A stretch of 64,000 nucleotides of DNA from Allomuricauda sp. (GCA_030148335.1 JASBTQ010000027.1:62001-126000); one strand, 5' to 3'. Shown: positions 7,563-18,109, counted from the first letter of the stretch. The notes: generated by a model not told the origin, from the sequence alone. Numbers and translations are program-made.

Positions 7563-9065
7563 ATGAGGCTTCAATTTTTTCTGCTTTGTCTGATCGTCGC
7601 ATCATGTGCAAAGCCAACCCAAAACCAAGGCGAAAGGTTATATGCCACCCATTGTGCAAGCTGCCACACTGCCCCTAGAATAGACCATTTGACCAAAGAA
7701 CTATGGGAAAATTCGATTTTGCCAGAAATGGGAGCACGCATGGGAATCCAAGACCCAAGCTATGATCCCTACAAAGGATACACCCATGCAGAACAGTATG
7801 ATATCAAGCAGGCTGGAATATATAGCCCCATTCCCACAATTTCTCAGGAGGATTGGATAAAGTTAAAGGACTATATCTTGGCAAATGCCCCCGATGAACT
7901 TCCAGGGATTCCCAAAAATTCATCAACGAAGACCTTGGAGCAATTTGAATTTAAATCCATATCCATCGATAGTGTTCCCGGTGCGGCAATTTCCTTTTTG
8001 GGTTATGATGAAGGTAATCAGACTATTTTGACAGGAAATTTGGATGGGAGCGTGAACACAGTTGATTATGTGATGGGTACTTCCAACGGCATTTTTAAGG
8101 CCCAAAGTGCCGTAACTGCATTTAACCCGACAGACATGGGAGAGGTTGTCACCGCTGTGGGGATTTTGAACCCTTCGCAACAAAAGGAAGGATCTTTACT
8201 GCTAAGAAAAGGAGAGGCCACGGATACTTTGATCACGGGACTACATAGGCCTGTGCATAGCTTGGTGCATGACTTCAATAAGGATGGGCAACTGGAAATT
8301 GTGGTCTGCGAGTTTGGCCATTTGACAGGGGAGCTTTCCCTCTTGAAAAAAGATTCCAATGGTATTTACCAAAAGAAGGTATTGATACAGAGCCCAGGAT
8401 CAATGCGGTCCATCGTAAGGGATTTGGACAGGGATGGCAGAGATGATATTGTGTTCATGAAGGCACAAGGGGACGAGACCATAATGGCACTTTACCAAGA
8501 AGATGATATGACCTTCGGTGCAGATATGTTGTTGCGGTTCAGCCCTGTGTTGGGCACCAGTTGGTTCGAAATGGTGGATTTTGACGGGGATGGGGATGAG
8601 GATATCATCACCGTGCATGGTGACAATGCAGACAAGACCCAAATATTAAAACCGTATCATGGACTGCGGATCCATTTGAACAATGGTAAAAATGAATATG
8701 AAGAATCCTTTTTCTATCCCATGTACGGTGCCACCAGAAGTGAAACTTTTGATTATGATGGGGACGGGGATTTGGACATCGCGCTCGTTTCCACATTCCC
8801 GGATTATGGGGACAGACCTGTAAAGTCTTTTGTCTATCTTGAAAACACCGGCGGTGATGGATTTGATTTTACGGAGCGTATCTTACCAGGGCAAATTGAT
8901 GGCAAATGGTTTTTGATGAAGGCCGCAGATGTTGATGCCGATGGGGACCAAGACATCATACTCAGCACTTTCACCTATTATTTTACGCCAATCCCTAAAG
9001 ATTTGTCCCAAAAATGGAGTGAATCCTTGACCGATCTGATGGTACTGGAAAACACCTTAAAGTAG
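7563..9065 (+). CDS. c-type cytochrome lipoprotein with FG-GAP repeats
   Basis: A 500-residue protein. Residues 1-15 are a lipoprotein signal with a lipobox cysteine (I-V-A-S-C15), so it should be membrane-anchored. Next comes a single haem c motif, C31-A-S-C34-H35. From about residue 130 to the end it carries FG-GAP/VCBS-type calcium-binding repeats, visible as D-x-D-x-D-G runs (D-F-N-K-D-G, D-L-D-R-D-G-R-D, D-F-D-G-D-G-D-E-D, D-Y-D-G-D-G-D-L-D, D-V-D-A-D-G-D-Q-D), consistent with a seven-bladed propeller-like fold. This pairs an electron carrier with a calcium-binding domain of the kind used by enzymes in the periplasm. The reaction is unknown. The neighbour at 9098 carries the same repeat type and is convergent. 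Confidence 0.8.
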   Translation: MRLQFFLLCLIVASCAKPTQNQGERLYATHCASCHTAPRIDHLTKELWENSILPEMGARMGIQDPSYDPYKGYTHAEQYDIKQAGIYSPIPTISQEDWIKLKDYILANAPDELPGIPKNSSTKTLEQFEFKSISIDSVPGAAISFLGYDEGNQTILTGNLDGSVNTVDYVMGTSNGIFKAQSAVTAFNPTDMGEVVTAVGILNPSQQKEGSLLLRKGEATDTLITGLHRPVHSLVHDFNKDGQLEIVVCEFGHLTGELSLLKKDSNGIYQKKVLIQSPGSMRSIVRDLDRDGRDDIVFMKAQGDETIMALYQEDDMTFGADMLLRFSPVLGTSWFEMVDFDGDGDEDIITVHGDNADKTQILKPYHGLRIHLNNGKNEYEESFFYPMYGATRSETFDYDGDGDLDIALVSTFPDYGDRPVKSFVYLENTGGDGFDFTERILPGQIDGKWFLMKAADVDADGDQDIILSTFTYYFTPIPKDLSQKWSESLTDLMVLENTLK

Positions 9066-9097
9066 TCTGCAAGAAATTTCTTTTGAAGGGATATTGA

Positions 9098-12000
9098 TCA
9101 GTCGTTTTTGGAAAACACCAGGAGTTTGCCTTTATTTTGTGTCACCACTACATAAGGTGTTCCTCCACCTGCTTTCTCAACCAATATCATGTCCTTTGCA
9201 TCCCCAGGGACCTTAAATCCACTGTCCATGGCATTTTTGAATTGAAAACCACCTTTGTTATCTCCCACCAATACTCCGCCATTGAAGGCATCGTACCTAC
9301 CGATGAACACTTCATTGCCAAAATCATTGCCGATCATCAGCACATTTGCGAAATCGTCCCCACCTGATGGCGTTGTGATCATACATTTTATGGGTGCCGA
9401 CTGTGTTTGCCAGGGAAGCTCTCCCATACTGAACTGCCCATTTCCATTATTGATAAAATAGCTGGTTTGGTCATGGTTTGCTGCCAGTTCAAAGGTTCCT
9501 TCCAGCTCTTCTGGCGTAAAGAGATCATTTTTGTTCGCATTGGCATATTCCTTAAAATAGTCAAACTTTTTTCTGAACAAGGGGCTCTGGCCTATCAGGT
9601 CCCCCCAGAAATTTACGGGATAGGAAGTAAAGGTCGAATCTTCAAAACTTTCCCTGAAGTAGGCAAAAAGGATGGGGTCACTAGATCCATTTTTGTCAAA
9701 ATCCTTCACCAACATGGTCACGGGTCTTTCAGTTGTGGGACGATAAAAGTTGTTGGTGCCCAAATTTCCTGCAATGATGTCCACATCTCCGTCCCCGTCA
9801 AAATCTTCGGTCAAAACACACTCCCACCATCCTGAAAGCTGGTTAATGCCTGTATCGCCCACGCGTTGGAACGTTCCCTTCCTGTTCATAAAAACGGTGA
9901 TGGGCATAAACTCACCTACCAAAATTAAGTCCTTTAGGTTGTCGCCGTCAAGATCGGCCCATTTGGCATCGGTTACCATTCCAGGGCTTCTGAGATCCTT
10001 GCAATAGGTTTCCGTCACATCGACAAGAATACCTTTTTCATTTTTCAACAGATAGCTCTTTTCGGGCGTGGGATATTGTGAAAAAGGCGTGCGGCCACCT
10101 ACGAACAGGTCCATATAGCCGTCCCCATCAAAATCTTCGGCCCTCACCACAGATCCACTTGCATTTATTTTGGGCATTTTGTCTGTTGAAAGCGTAAAAT
10201 TTCCCTTGCCATTGTTGATCATCAACCGATCGGTATAGTAGGGGGATTCCAAGTCAAACTCATTGCTGCCGGAAACCAGATATATATCCAGATCGCCATC
10301 GTTATCCAAGTCAAAAAGCGCAATGCTCGTTTCCTCATGCCCTTTGTTCTTATCGTCCAGAAACAAGGGCTTGCTGGTAAACGATCCAGAGGATTCTTGG
10401 AAGAACAGCATCGGGGAGTATCCAGATGAGCTACCAATGATAAAGTCTTCATGGCCATCGCTATTGATGTCCCCTTTGGCAATGCAGGGACCATTCTGTG
10501 TGAGTTTATGGGGTAGGGTACGCTGTACGTTGAAATCGACCTTGTCTTCTTCTTCATGTACATAATCGATTCCCAATTGATCGGACATTTCTTTATAATT
10601 TGGTTTGGATTCCTTTGGAACAAGGGGAAATGCAAGTTGTTGGGAACTGGGCGAAATGGCCTCCCCATGATGGACCGTCAGGATTTGGTTACTTGGGATA
10701 TCCTTTAAAGCTTGGAATTTTCCATCAGGCCACAACACTTCAATGGAGGCCATGTTCTGATGGGCACCTAGACCAAAGTGGGCCATGCCCTGAACAGTGG
10801 ATAAATAGCCTCTGTTCAATTGATGCTCATAATATTGAAAGCTTCCATCGGCAAATCTGATGGCGACCTTGGTGCCCAATGCTGCCGGATTGGTGGATGG
10901 GCCTTTCAGATTCAACTGGATATAATTGTTTTGTCCCTGGTTCTTGTTCTCTGCATTATTCTTGAAAAGGAATGCTTCATCGTTGATATTGTTCACGATA
11001 TAATCCAAATCACCGTCACCATCCAAATCTGCAAAGGCCGCACCGTTTGAGAAGGAGGGAATGTTCAACCCCCACGCTTTCCCTACATCCCTGAACTGGC
11101 CATTTCCTTCATTTTTATAGGCGTAGTTGGGTATTTTGACCACAGGGATGGAATCCAAGATCTGGGAGGGGCGAAGGTATTTGCGCACGTTGAAGTGAAA
11201 TTCTCCAAAATCAAGATCGGTGATGTCCCGCGGAAAGCCATTGGTGATCAATAGGTCTTTGAGTCCATCATTATCGGCATCCACGAAGAGGGGAGACCAG
11301 CTCCAGTCTGTTTTGGCTATTCCGGCCATCAACCCAATCTCGCTGAAGGGCATATTTGGGCCTTGGCCCATTTGGAGCATGTTCCGCATGTACTGATAAT
11401 CATACCCAAACTTGTCATTCATGTAATAATCGTTGTAGCGGCTTTCCTTGATCGTGGTCTTTAGCCTGTAATTGGTTTCGCCCAGCATATCAAGCGTAAG
11501 GATATCGAGAAAGCCATCATTGTTGAAATCTGCAATGTCGGAACCCATGGAGAACTTGCTTTGGTGCTTCACGAACTGGCTTATCTTGTCCGTAAACGTC
11601 CCGTCCCCATTGTTGATGTAGAGGATATCATTGCTCAGGTAATCATTGCTCACATAAATATCCGGCCAGCCGTCATAATTGAGATCTGAAACTGCCACAC
11701 CAAGACCATAACCTTCTATGGTGATGCCTGCTTCCATGGTAACATCCGTAAAGGTGCTGTCCCCATTGTTCCGATACAGACGGTCATTGCTCAATGAGGA
11801 GCCGTCGGTTATCTTCTCCCTGTAATTTGCGGGCAGCACGTGTATGTCCACATTGTTGAGCACGTAAAGGTCCAGATAGCCATCCTTGTTGTAGTCAATA
11901 AAGGCCGCGTTCATACTATTACCGGTGTCTGCAACACCATACTCTTTGGCCATTTCCTTGAATTTTGGAATGCCGTTTTCATCGATTCCCTGGTTCACGA

Positions 12001-12436
12001 AAAGGATATTGGCCTTTTCTTCCGGAGTGGCATACATGGCCGCACAGATATAGATATCAAGGAGGGAATCGTTGTTGATATCAATCACGGCTACGCCCGT
12101 TTTCCATTTGTCAGAGGCTCCCACACCGGATTTTTCAGTGACATCCTCGAACTTGAACCCACCTTTATTCAGGTACAGCTTATTGGTCACCTGATTTCCC
12201 GTGAAGAAAAGGTCTTGTCTTCCATCATTGTTAAAGTCACCCACGGCAACCCCTCCACCATTGAAGATGTATTCACTGGTGAGGATGTTGAAGCTGTCGG
12301 TCTCAACAATCTGGTTGTTGAATGTGATACCCGAGTGTTTGGAGGAAACCTTTGAGAACAAGGTGTCCTCTTTTTTCTTAGAACAAGAAAGTATCAGTAA
12401 TGAGATTAGTGCAATTGAAATATAACTTTTATTCAC
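9098..12436 (-). CDS. FG-GAP/VCBS-repeat lipoprotein with ASPIC/UnbV domain
   Basis: A 1112-residue lipoprotein (GTG start at 12436; lipobox L-I-L-S-C18). Two sets of FG-GAP/VCBS repeats, with many D-F-N-N-D-G, D-L-D-G-D-G-D-L-D type loops, flank an ASPIC/UnbV domain at about residues 515-590, where A-A-L-G-T-K-V, L-N-R-G-Y-L-S and L-W-P-D-G-K can be read. Such CRTAC1-like proteins frequently sit beside SusC/SusD genes in Bacteroidota. Here it is the last gene of the leftward SusC-SusD group, 291 bases downstream of the SusD gene with a hairpin between. Role unknown; it is probably surface-exposed and calcium-binding, and may help capture the substrate imported by the SusCD pair. Confidence 0.85.
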   Translation of the reverse strand: MNKSYISIALISLLILSCSKKKEDTLFSKVSSKHSGITFNNQIVETDSFNILTSEYIFNGGGVAVGDFNNDGRQDLFFTGNQVTNKLYLNKGGFKFEDVTEKSGVGASDKWKTGVAVIDINNDSLLDIYICAAMYATPEEKANILFVNQGIDENGIPKFKEMAKEYGVADTGNSMNAAFIDYNKDGYLDLYVLNNVDIHVLPANYREKITDGSSLSNDRLYRNNGDSTFTDVTMEAGITIEGYGLGVAVSDLNYDGWPDIYVSNDYLSNDILYINNGDGTFTDKISQFVKHQSKFSMGSDIADFNNDGFLDILTLDMLGETNYRLKTTIKESRYNDYYMNDKFGYDYQYMRNMLQMGQGPNMPFSEIGLMAGIAKTDWSWSPLFVDADNDGLKDLLITNGFPRDITDLDFGEFHFNVRKYLRPSQILDSIPVVKIPNYAYKNEGNGQFRDVGKAWGLNIPSFSNGAAFADLDGDGDLDYIVNNINDEAFLFKNNAENKNQGQNNYIQLNLKGPSTNPAALGTKVAIRFADGSFQYYEHQLNRGYLSTVQGMAHFGLGAHQNMASIEVLWPDGKFQALKDIPSNQILTVHHGEAISPSSQQLAFPLVPKESKPNYKEMSDQLGIDYVHEEEDKVDFNVQRTLPHKLTQNGPCIAKGDINSDGHEDFIIGSSSGYSPMLFFQESSGSFTSKPLFLDDKNKGHEETSIALFDLDNDGDLDIYLVSGSNEFDLESPYYTDRLMINNGKGNFTLSTDKMPKINASGSVVRAEDFDGDGYMDLFVGGRTPFSQYPTPEKSYLLKNEKGILVDVTETYCKDLRSPGMVTDAKWADLDGDNLKDLILVGEFMPITVFMNRKGTFQRVGDTGINQLSGWWECVLTEDFDGDGDVDIIAGNLGTNNFYRPTTERPVTMLVKDFDKNGSSDPILFAYFRESFEDSTFTSYPVNFWGDLIGQSPLFRKKFDYFKEYANANKNDLFTPEELEGTFELAANHDQTSYFINNGNGQFSMGELPWQTQSAPIKCMITTPSGGDDFANVLMIGNDFGNEVFIGRYDAFNGGVLVGDNKGGFQFKNAMDSGFKVPGDAKDMILVEKAGGGTPYVVVTQNKGKLLVFSKND

Positions 12437-12654
12437 TGTGCTGAAGTTTTTACGGGTTGACCGTTTTTTGACAAGATACTTTTGGTTGCAAGCTGTTGAG
12501 CAATCGTTTATCCCATATTGGATTCACTTTCATTTGATGGTGTTGCCTATGAATTAAAAATACAAATTCCAGTACTGCATTGTTAACCTTTAATGGTTAA
12601 CAATCAACTAATAAGGATTAATTTCTAATTAATACTGTCCCTCTATAATTAAAA

Positions 12655-12682
12655 TAGGTTGCCAATATACATTGACAACCTA
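12655..12682 (-). terminator. Imperfect hairpin with T-run after SusD gene
   Basis: TAGGTTG (12655-12661) pairs with CAACCTA (12676-12682); inside it CAAT pairs with ATTG across a single mismatch. Reading leftward the hairpin is followed by TTTT. It may partly terminate SusC/SusD transcripts before the UnbV gene. Confidence 0.6.
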
Positions 12683-12727
12683 CCTTACTTAAATCAAAAT
12701 TAAACTAACTCAAGCTATTATAAATTC

Positions 12728-14449
12728 TTAATATCCGGTATTTTGTGTCAAAATACCACCACTTTGGTCTATGGCATTGATTGGAATTGGAAATAGATCG
12801 AATCTAGGTTGGTAATCTTTAAATTTCGTGTCATAACTAGACTGATCAAAATCTTCCCCTTCATTTTGGATATAGGTGGTAATGACCTCTCCGGCAACCC
12901 CCCATCTTCTCAAATCGAACAAACGGTGCCCCTCCATGCCCAATTCCAAGCGACGCTCAAATCGAACTGCTTGTCTGGCATACTCTTGATTGGGGAAGGA
13001 AGCGTAGGGCTCAATTTGGTAATTGGCAGCATCCGTATCCGGGATAGGGTTATTATCTTCGTCCAATGCCTGAACATAAGTCATATTCTTGGCCCTGTTA
13101 CGGACCCGATTCACATAGTCCAATGCCAAGGGTAGGTCCGGAGCGGCTTTTTCCACGGCTGCCTCTGCGGCCATCAACAGAACATCTGCAAAACGCATTA
13201 CATTATAATTGATGCCCGACCAATCGGAACCCCAGCCCCCAATACCTTGGTTGGCATCCACCTCATCTGCTTGGTACATATTCTTCTTAGGAAGGTAAGG
13301 TCCGGAAATATCGCCAAAAGACGCCCTGATCCATTGTTTTCCTGGGTTTAGACCAAAACCGTTGTAATCTACCCCCCTTCTACCTACTGTATAGTCCAAT
13401 CTGGGATCCAGTGGCCCTGTATGTGGTGTAAAAGGAGCATCACTGTTGATGCCGTAATCGTTTTCGACATCGGTTGCAGCATAGGAATCCAATAATGGCA
13501 AACCGGAACCGTCAGTTTGGAAGGCATTCACTAAATCATGGGTAGGCTGGTAAAAACCACAGCAAGTTTCTAATGGTCCACCACCGGGAAAGTTCAGGGT
13601 GCCGGCTCCGTTTCCATTAAAGGAACGACCTGTATCCGAAGAGAACTGGATGGCGAACATGGACTCTGGACCATTTTCCCCTGCGAAATTAAAGTTGTTC
13701 ACAAATTCTTCGTTCAAGGCATAGGGCCCATTATTGATCACGTCGTTGAACAGCGGAAGTGCCTCGTCATATTTCCCTTGGTATAGGTAGGCTTTGCCCA
13801 AAAAGGCCTTGGCCACCCAGGAATTCGCCCTTCCCACACCATTATCCTCTTCTAACCTATCTATTGCTGCTTGAAAATCGGCCTCAATTTCCGCCCAGAT
13901 AGGGCCGGGGTTGGGTTGATTGAATTCTTCGTTGACCAAATTCTCAACGGAAATGAAAGGGACATTGCCCCAAAATTTTTGGAGTTCAAAGTTAAAATAC
14001 CCCCTGAGGAAAAGTGCTTCGCCTTCTTGTTGGGTGAAATCCCCATCTGGGATTTGGTTGATAAGATCCAAAACGGCATTGCATCGGTTGACCCCACCAA
14101 AAAGGGCACTCCATCTGCCCAAGAACCAGCTGTTTCCGGTCTGCCAATCCAAAGTCTCGACTTGGAACAAAGCTGTGTTGTCCCCATCTTCACTTCCCCT
14201 GTGTGCATCGTCGGAGACCACATCGGTCCACCAGTTGTCACCACCAGCGGCAACACCCTCCCCTTGTCTGTTCACACGCTCTCCATCCATAGCAGAATAA
14301 GCGGCGGTAAGTTTAAGGTCAACGCCTACAGCAGTTTTCAAATCTTCATCAGGAATATTTCCTGTTGCTGCCTTCTCTGTGAAATCTTCGCTACAGGTCC
14401 ACAATAGGAGACCGGCAAATATTATTGTATATATAACTTTCTTTTTCAT
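12728..14449 (-). CDS. SusD/RagB-family outer-membrane lipoprotein
   Basis: A 573-residue surface lipoprotein with lipobox L-L-W-T-C19. The SusD architecture of TPR helices is evident from F-L-R-G-Y-F-N-F-E-L-Q-K-F-W-G-N-V-P, W-V-A-K-A-F-L-G-K-A-Y-L-Y-Q-G and the C-terminal M-R-F-A-D-V-L-L-M-A-A-E-A, R-R-L-E-L-G-M-E-G-H-R-L-F-D-L-R-R-W-G. SusD proteins form a lid on the SusC barrel and bind glycans or peptides for TonB-driven import. It follows the SusC gene by 3 bases, so they are co-transcribed. Length and motifs are ordinary for the family. Substrate unknown: no glycoside hydrolase, peptidase or sulfatase is encoded next to it. Confidence 0.95.
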   Translation of the reverse strand: MKKKVIYTIIFAGLLLWTCSEDFTEKAATGNIPDEDLKTAVGVDLKLTAAYSAMDGERVNRQGEGVAAGGDNWWTDVVSDDAHRGSEDGDNTALFQVETLDWQTGNSWFLGRWSALFGGVNRCNAVLDLINQIPDGDFTQQEGEALFLRGYFNFELQKFWGNVPFISVENLVNEEFNQPNPGPIWAEIEADFQAAIDRLEEDNGVGRANSWVAKAFLGKAYLYQGKYDEALPLFNDVINNGPYALNEEFVNNFNFAGENGPESMFAIQFSSDTGRSFNGNGAGTLNFPGGGPLETCCGFYQPTHDLVNAFQTDGSGLPLLDSYAATDVENDYGINSDAPFTPHTGPLDPRLDYTVGRRGVDYNGFGLNPGKQWIRASFGDISGPYLPKKNMYQADEVDANQGIGGWGSDWSGINYNVMRFADVLLMAAEAAVEKAAPDLPLALDYVNRVRNRAKNMTYVQALDEDNNPIPDTDAANYQIEPYASFPNQEYARQAVRFERRLELGMEGHRLFDLRRWGVAGEVITTYIQNEGEDFDQSSYDTKFKDYQPRFDLFPIPINAIDQSGGILTQNTGY

Positions 14450-14452
14450 TCT

Positions 14453-17400
14453 TTAAAATTTTAGATTGACTCCGAAGGAATAAATTGAAGCTAAAGGATA
14501 ATTGTTGTCAGAGACCCCAATGGTAAGGTTGTCTATTGCCCCACTATCCAAGAGTCTCGGTTGTAGCTCAGGATCAAGACCATCATAACCAGTTATGGTA
14601 AATAGATTGGTACCCTGCAGGTATAACCTCACACTATCCATACCCAAAATACTGGATACCTGCTGATTGAAGGTGTAACCGATCTGAAGGTTTTTCAACC
14701 TCATATAGGAACCATCCTCTACAAAGAAGGAGTTTGCTGAACCTTCATTGTTCGTGATGCTTTGGCTCAAAGCTGGTAATTCAGCATCCAGATTGTCTGG
14801 TGTCCAGGAATCCAGTACCCTTACGCTTCTGTTGGCATCGAAGAAAGTGGGAAAGTCGGTATATACCTTCTCGTTGTTGAATATTTCGTTTCCTTGGGAA
14901 CCTTGGAAAAATGCGGACATATCGAAGCCCTTGTATCCCAATGTAATGTTGATCCCATAGGTGAAATCGGGGTGGGGCGAACCGATAAAGGTCCTATCGT
15001 CATCGTTGATTACACCATCATCGTTCAAATCCCTGTACCGGAACCTTCCGACCCCATCTGCATTGTTGTCGAACCCTTGGTCTGCTGCATTGGCCACTTC
15101 TGATTCTGAGGCAAAAATCCCATCCACTATTCTACCATAAAAGGAGGATATAGGTTGCCCCTCCTGTGTCCTAGTGACCGTTCCGGTGGTTCTAAAACCT
15201 CCAAAACCAGTTTGGAAGGCACTGATCAAATCAACAACCTCATTTTTATAGCTGGAGAAATTGATGTCAAAACCATAACTAAAACCAGAATCGGTCTGGT
15301 CTGAATAGCTCAAGGTAGCATCCACACCTTTGTTCTCAATGGAACCCAAGTTCACATAAGGTGGTGCGGCATCAATGGAAGTGGAACTGTACAAACTGTT
15401 GTTCTGGTTGATCAAATCTTTAGTGGTAATGGTGAAATATTCCGCTGAAAGATTCAACCTATTGTCAAAGAAGCCCAGTTCAATACCAAAGTTGGTGGTT
15501 TCGCTGGTTTCCCATTTAAGGTTTGGGTTACCGGCGGCGGAAAGGATTGCTCCTTGGGTAGCCCCACCACTGCCGCTATATACGTAATTCGCATATTGCT
15601 CGCTCAAAACCGAGAAATTGACAGTAGGGTTGTTCACAGGCAACGTTTGATTGCCCAATTGTCCCCAAGATCCTTTTAATTTCAATCTACTGAAGAAAGT
15701 GTCACTTGGCCAGAAGGCTTCGTTGCTCACTACCCAACCAGCACTGAAGGATGGGAAAATATCACTTTTGTTATCACCCACAAATCGTGATGATTCGTCC
15801 CGTCTCACAGTCGCCGTCAAGAGGTAACGACCATCATAGTCATAATTGACCGTCCCGAACAAGGAATACAGGGAAGATGCATTGTCATAGGCGTAAGCAA
15901 CATTGGGTGCACCACCTCCATTGCTCAATAAGTAATAATCAGGTGTTTCAAAGAAATAACCTGTCCTGGAAATTTCTTTCCCTTTTCCATGAACATCCAA
16001 TGCCTCGATACCTACCAGTGCATTGATACTATGATCGCCAAATGACTTCGTATAGCTCAATGTATTACTCCATACCCATTCGTAGGTGTCTTGATCGGCT
16101 TCCGTCAGCGTATTTGTGGAAATAGGTTCAGGAGATTCAGGTATCAACGCCCTAAAGCGCCTATCGTTATAGGCCCTTATGGAACCACCAATGGAGGTTT
16201 TGAACTGAAGACCGTCCAAGATGTCCCAAGTGGCGTAGATGTCCCCGAACACCCTAAAGGTTTTCCTAAAATCATTTGATTGTCGGGTAGCTTCTGCCAC
16301 AGGGTTATTGGGGTTGGATAGGCCATTGGAGTTACTATAGCTGCCCGCGAAGTTTCCTTCTGCATCATAAACAGGAACCAAAGGGGACATCCTCATGGCA
16401 AAGTTGTACCATGATTGTCCTCCACTCCTTCGATCAAAGGAAATATTGGCATGTTGCCCGATTCTAATTTTCTCCCCAACTTTAAATTCTGAGTTCAATC
16501 TCACCGTACCTCTTTTAAACCCCGTATGGATCTGAATACCATCCCGGTTCAAATATCCTGCTGAAAAGAGGAATTTTGATTTTTCGTTCCCGTTCTCCAA
16601 GGTAATGGAGGCATTTTGGGTAATCGCGGTCCTATTGATCTCATCCAACCAATCTGTTCCATTTGGCCTTACGTTCATCGTTACGGGAACGTCACCTTGT
16701 ATAGTTTGGGGGACTACTGGATTTGCACCATTGCCATATTGAGGGTGGGAAGGTGTACCTCCATCGTTCAAAATACTTTGCCAGATCATTTGGCCATGCT
16801 CCTGTGGGGTCAACAGTTCGGGCAAATTGGAAGCGATGGAAAATCCTGTGTACATATCCAGGGACACTCTTGCCTTGTCTAAGTTATAGCCACCACTTTT
16901 GGTGGTGATGATCACAACACCATTGGATGCCCGCGCACCATAAATGGCGGCAGCACCATCCTTAAGGACGTTCATTTGTTGGATATCCGCAGGGTTTATC
17001 GAGTTTAGAATACTGGGATCATCTGTCTGCACCCCATCAATAATATAGAGGGGGTCGTTACTATTACCTGTTCCATAACCTCTGATACGTACCACTGGTG
17101 AGGCCCCTGGTGATCCATTGTTGGTAATGGTGACCCCGGATACCCTACCTTGCAATGCTTCGGCCGCATTCACGATAGGCACCTTGGTGGCTTCCGAAAC
17201 ATCAACGGTACCGACAGAACCGGTCAAATCGCCCCTTGTTTGGGTGCCATAACCGGTAACTACCACCTCGTCAAGGGCAGCGGCATCCTCTTCCATGGAA
17301 ACGTCCACGGTGGAGTTGCCATTAACAGGTACTTCAACGGTCCTAAAGCCCACATACGAAAAAATCAAGGTGGCATCGGAGGCAGCGGTGATGGCATAAT

Positions 17401-17662
17401 TTCCATCAAAATCTGTTTGCGTTCCGGTCGTGGTGCCCTTTACAATGACATTGGTGCCAGGCAAAGGATTTCCAAGATTGTCAAGTACCGTACCTGTAAT
17501 GGTTATTTGGTAAGGAGGAGTATTTCCATTCAGGTGCAGGGTTGCTGCATAGGGAAATTGCCATGCCAAAATGAATACAATTGACATAAAAAAGGCCCGA
17601 AACGATGTACTCGAACCAGCCCATTTTGATTTTGTCAAAAGCCGAATTTTGTTTTGCTTCAT
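14453..17662 (-). CDS. SusC/RagA-family TonB-linked outer-membrane transporter
   Basis: A 1069-residue outer-membrane receptor. After a long signal peptide (about residues 1-40) comes a carboxypeptidase-like regulatory domain (G-T-V-L-D-N-L-G-N-P-L-P-G through D-V-S-M), the TonB-box-like segment A-L-D-E-V-V-V-T-G-Y-G, then the plug with the classical V-R-I-R-G, D-P-L-Y-I-I-D-G-V and A-A-I-Y-G-A-R-A-S-N-G-V-V-I-I-T-T-K-S-G motifs, and a C-terminal barrel ending F-G-V-N-L-K-F. There is no STN domain, so anti-sigma signalling is not implied. It is the first gene of a leftward operon with the SusD-type partner. About 650 bases without a gene precede it. Confidence 0.95.
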   Translation of the reverse strand: MKQNKIRLLTKSKWAGSSTSFRAFFMSIVFILAWQFPYAATLHLNGNTPPYQITITGTVLDNLGNPLPGTNVIVKGTTTGTQTDFDGNYAITAASDATLIFSYVGFRTVEVPVNGNSTVDVSMEEDAAALDEVVVTGYGTQTRGDLTGSVGTVDVSEATKVPIVNAAEALQGRVSGVTITNNGSPGASPVVRIRGYGTGNSNDPLYIIDGVQTDDPSILNSINPADIQQMNVLKDGAAAIYGARASNGVVIITTKSGGYNLDKARVSLDMYTGFSIASNLPELLTPQEHGQMIWQSILNDGGTPSHPQYGNGANPVVPQTIQGDVPVTMNVRPNGTDWLDEINRTAITQNASITLENGNEKSKFLFSAGYLNRDGIQIHTGFKRGTVRLNSEFKVGEKIRIGQHANISFDRRSGGQSWYNFAMRMSPLVPVYDAEGNFAGSYSNSNGLSNPNNPVAEATRQSNDFRKTFRVFGDIYATWDILDGLQFKTSIGGSIRAYNDRRFRALIPESPEPISTNTLTEADQDTYEWVWSNTLSYTKSFGDHSINALVGIEALDVHGKGKEISRTGYFFETPDYYLLSNGGGAPNVAYAYDNASSLYSLFGTVNYDYDGRYLLTATVRRDESSRFVGDNKSDIFPSFSAGWVVSNEAFWPSDTFFSRLKLKGSWGQLGNQTLPVNNPTVNFSVLSEQYANYVYSGSGGATQGAILSAAGNPNLKWETSETTNFGIELGFFDNRLNLSAEYFTITTKDLINQNNSLYSSTSIDAAPPYVNLGSIENKGVDATLSYSDQTDSGFSYGFDINFSSYKNEVVDLISAFQTGFGGFRTTGTVTRTQEGQPISSFYGRIVDGIFASESEVANAADQGFDNNADGVGRFRYRDLNDDGVINDDDRTFIGSPHPDFTYGINITLGYKGFDMSAFFQGSQGNEIFNNEKVYTDFPTFFDANRSVRVLDSWTPDNLDAELPALSQSITNNEGSANSFFVEDGSYMRLKNLQIGYTFNQQVSSILGMDSVRLYLQGTNLFTITGYDGLDPELQPRLLDSGAIDNLTIGVSDNNYPLASIYSFGVNLKF

Positions 17663-18109
17663 AGTTTAGTTATTTAGTTTTCTTTTAATTGTGCATTGTC
17701 TCAATATGAGACCAATTATTGATTAAAATTAATAAAAATTTAACACGAATAGTTAATAAGAGTAAAAAATACATTTAAAAAATAAATGATTCAGAATTTA
17801 TAGGGGTGTATCTATGGGTCATGGATGTTGATTTTCCCTGACCTAACAGAGATGTAAATATGAAACGATGGGTCCAAAAAAATAACAATTAAAAAATGGA
17901 TTGTTAGATAAATATTAGCTGTGGATATGCTTTTCCATTAAAACCTGCATTTTTTCTGTTCCGATGCATTGAAAAGATTCCCCGGTGATAATCTGAATAG
18001 ATTGATTTTAATTATTCCCATGCAAACCGTGAAGAAAACAATACAGGCCTCCATCACTGTACCATACCATGATAGGGCAAGATCGAATTGGGATAAAGTA
18101 CTTGGACAT

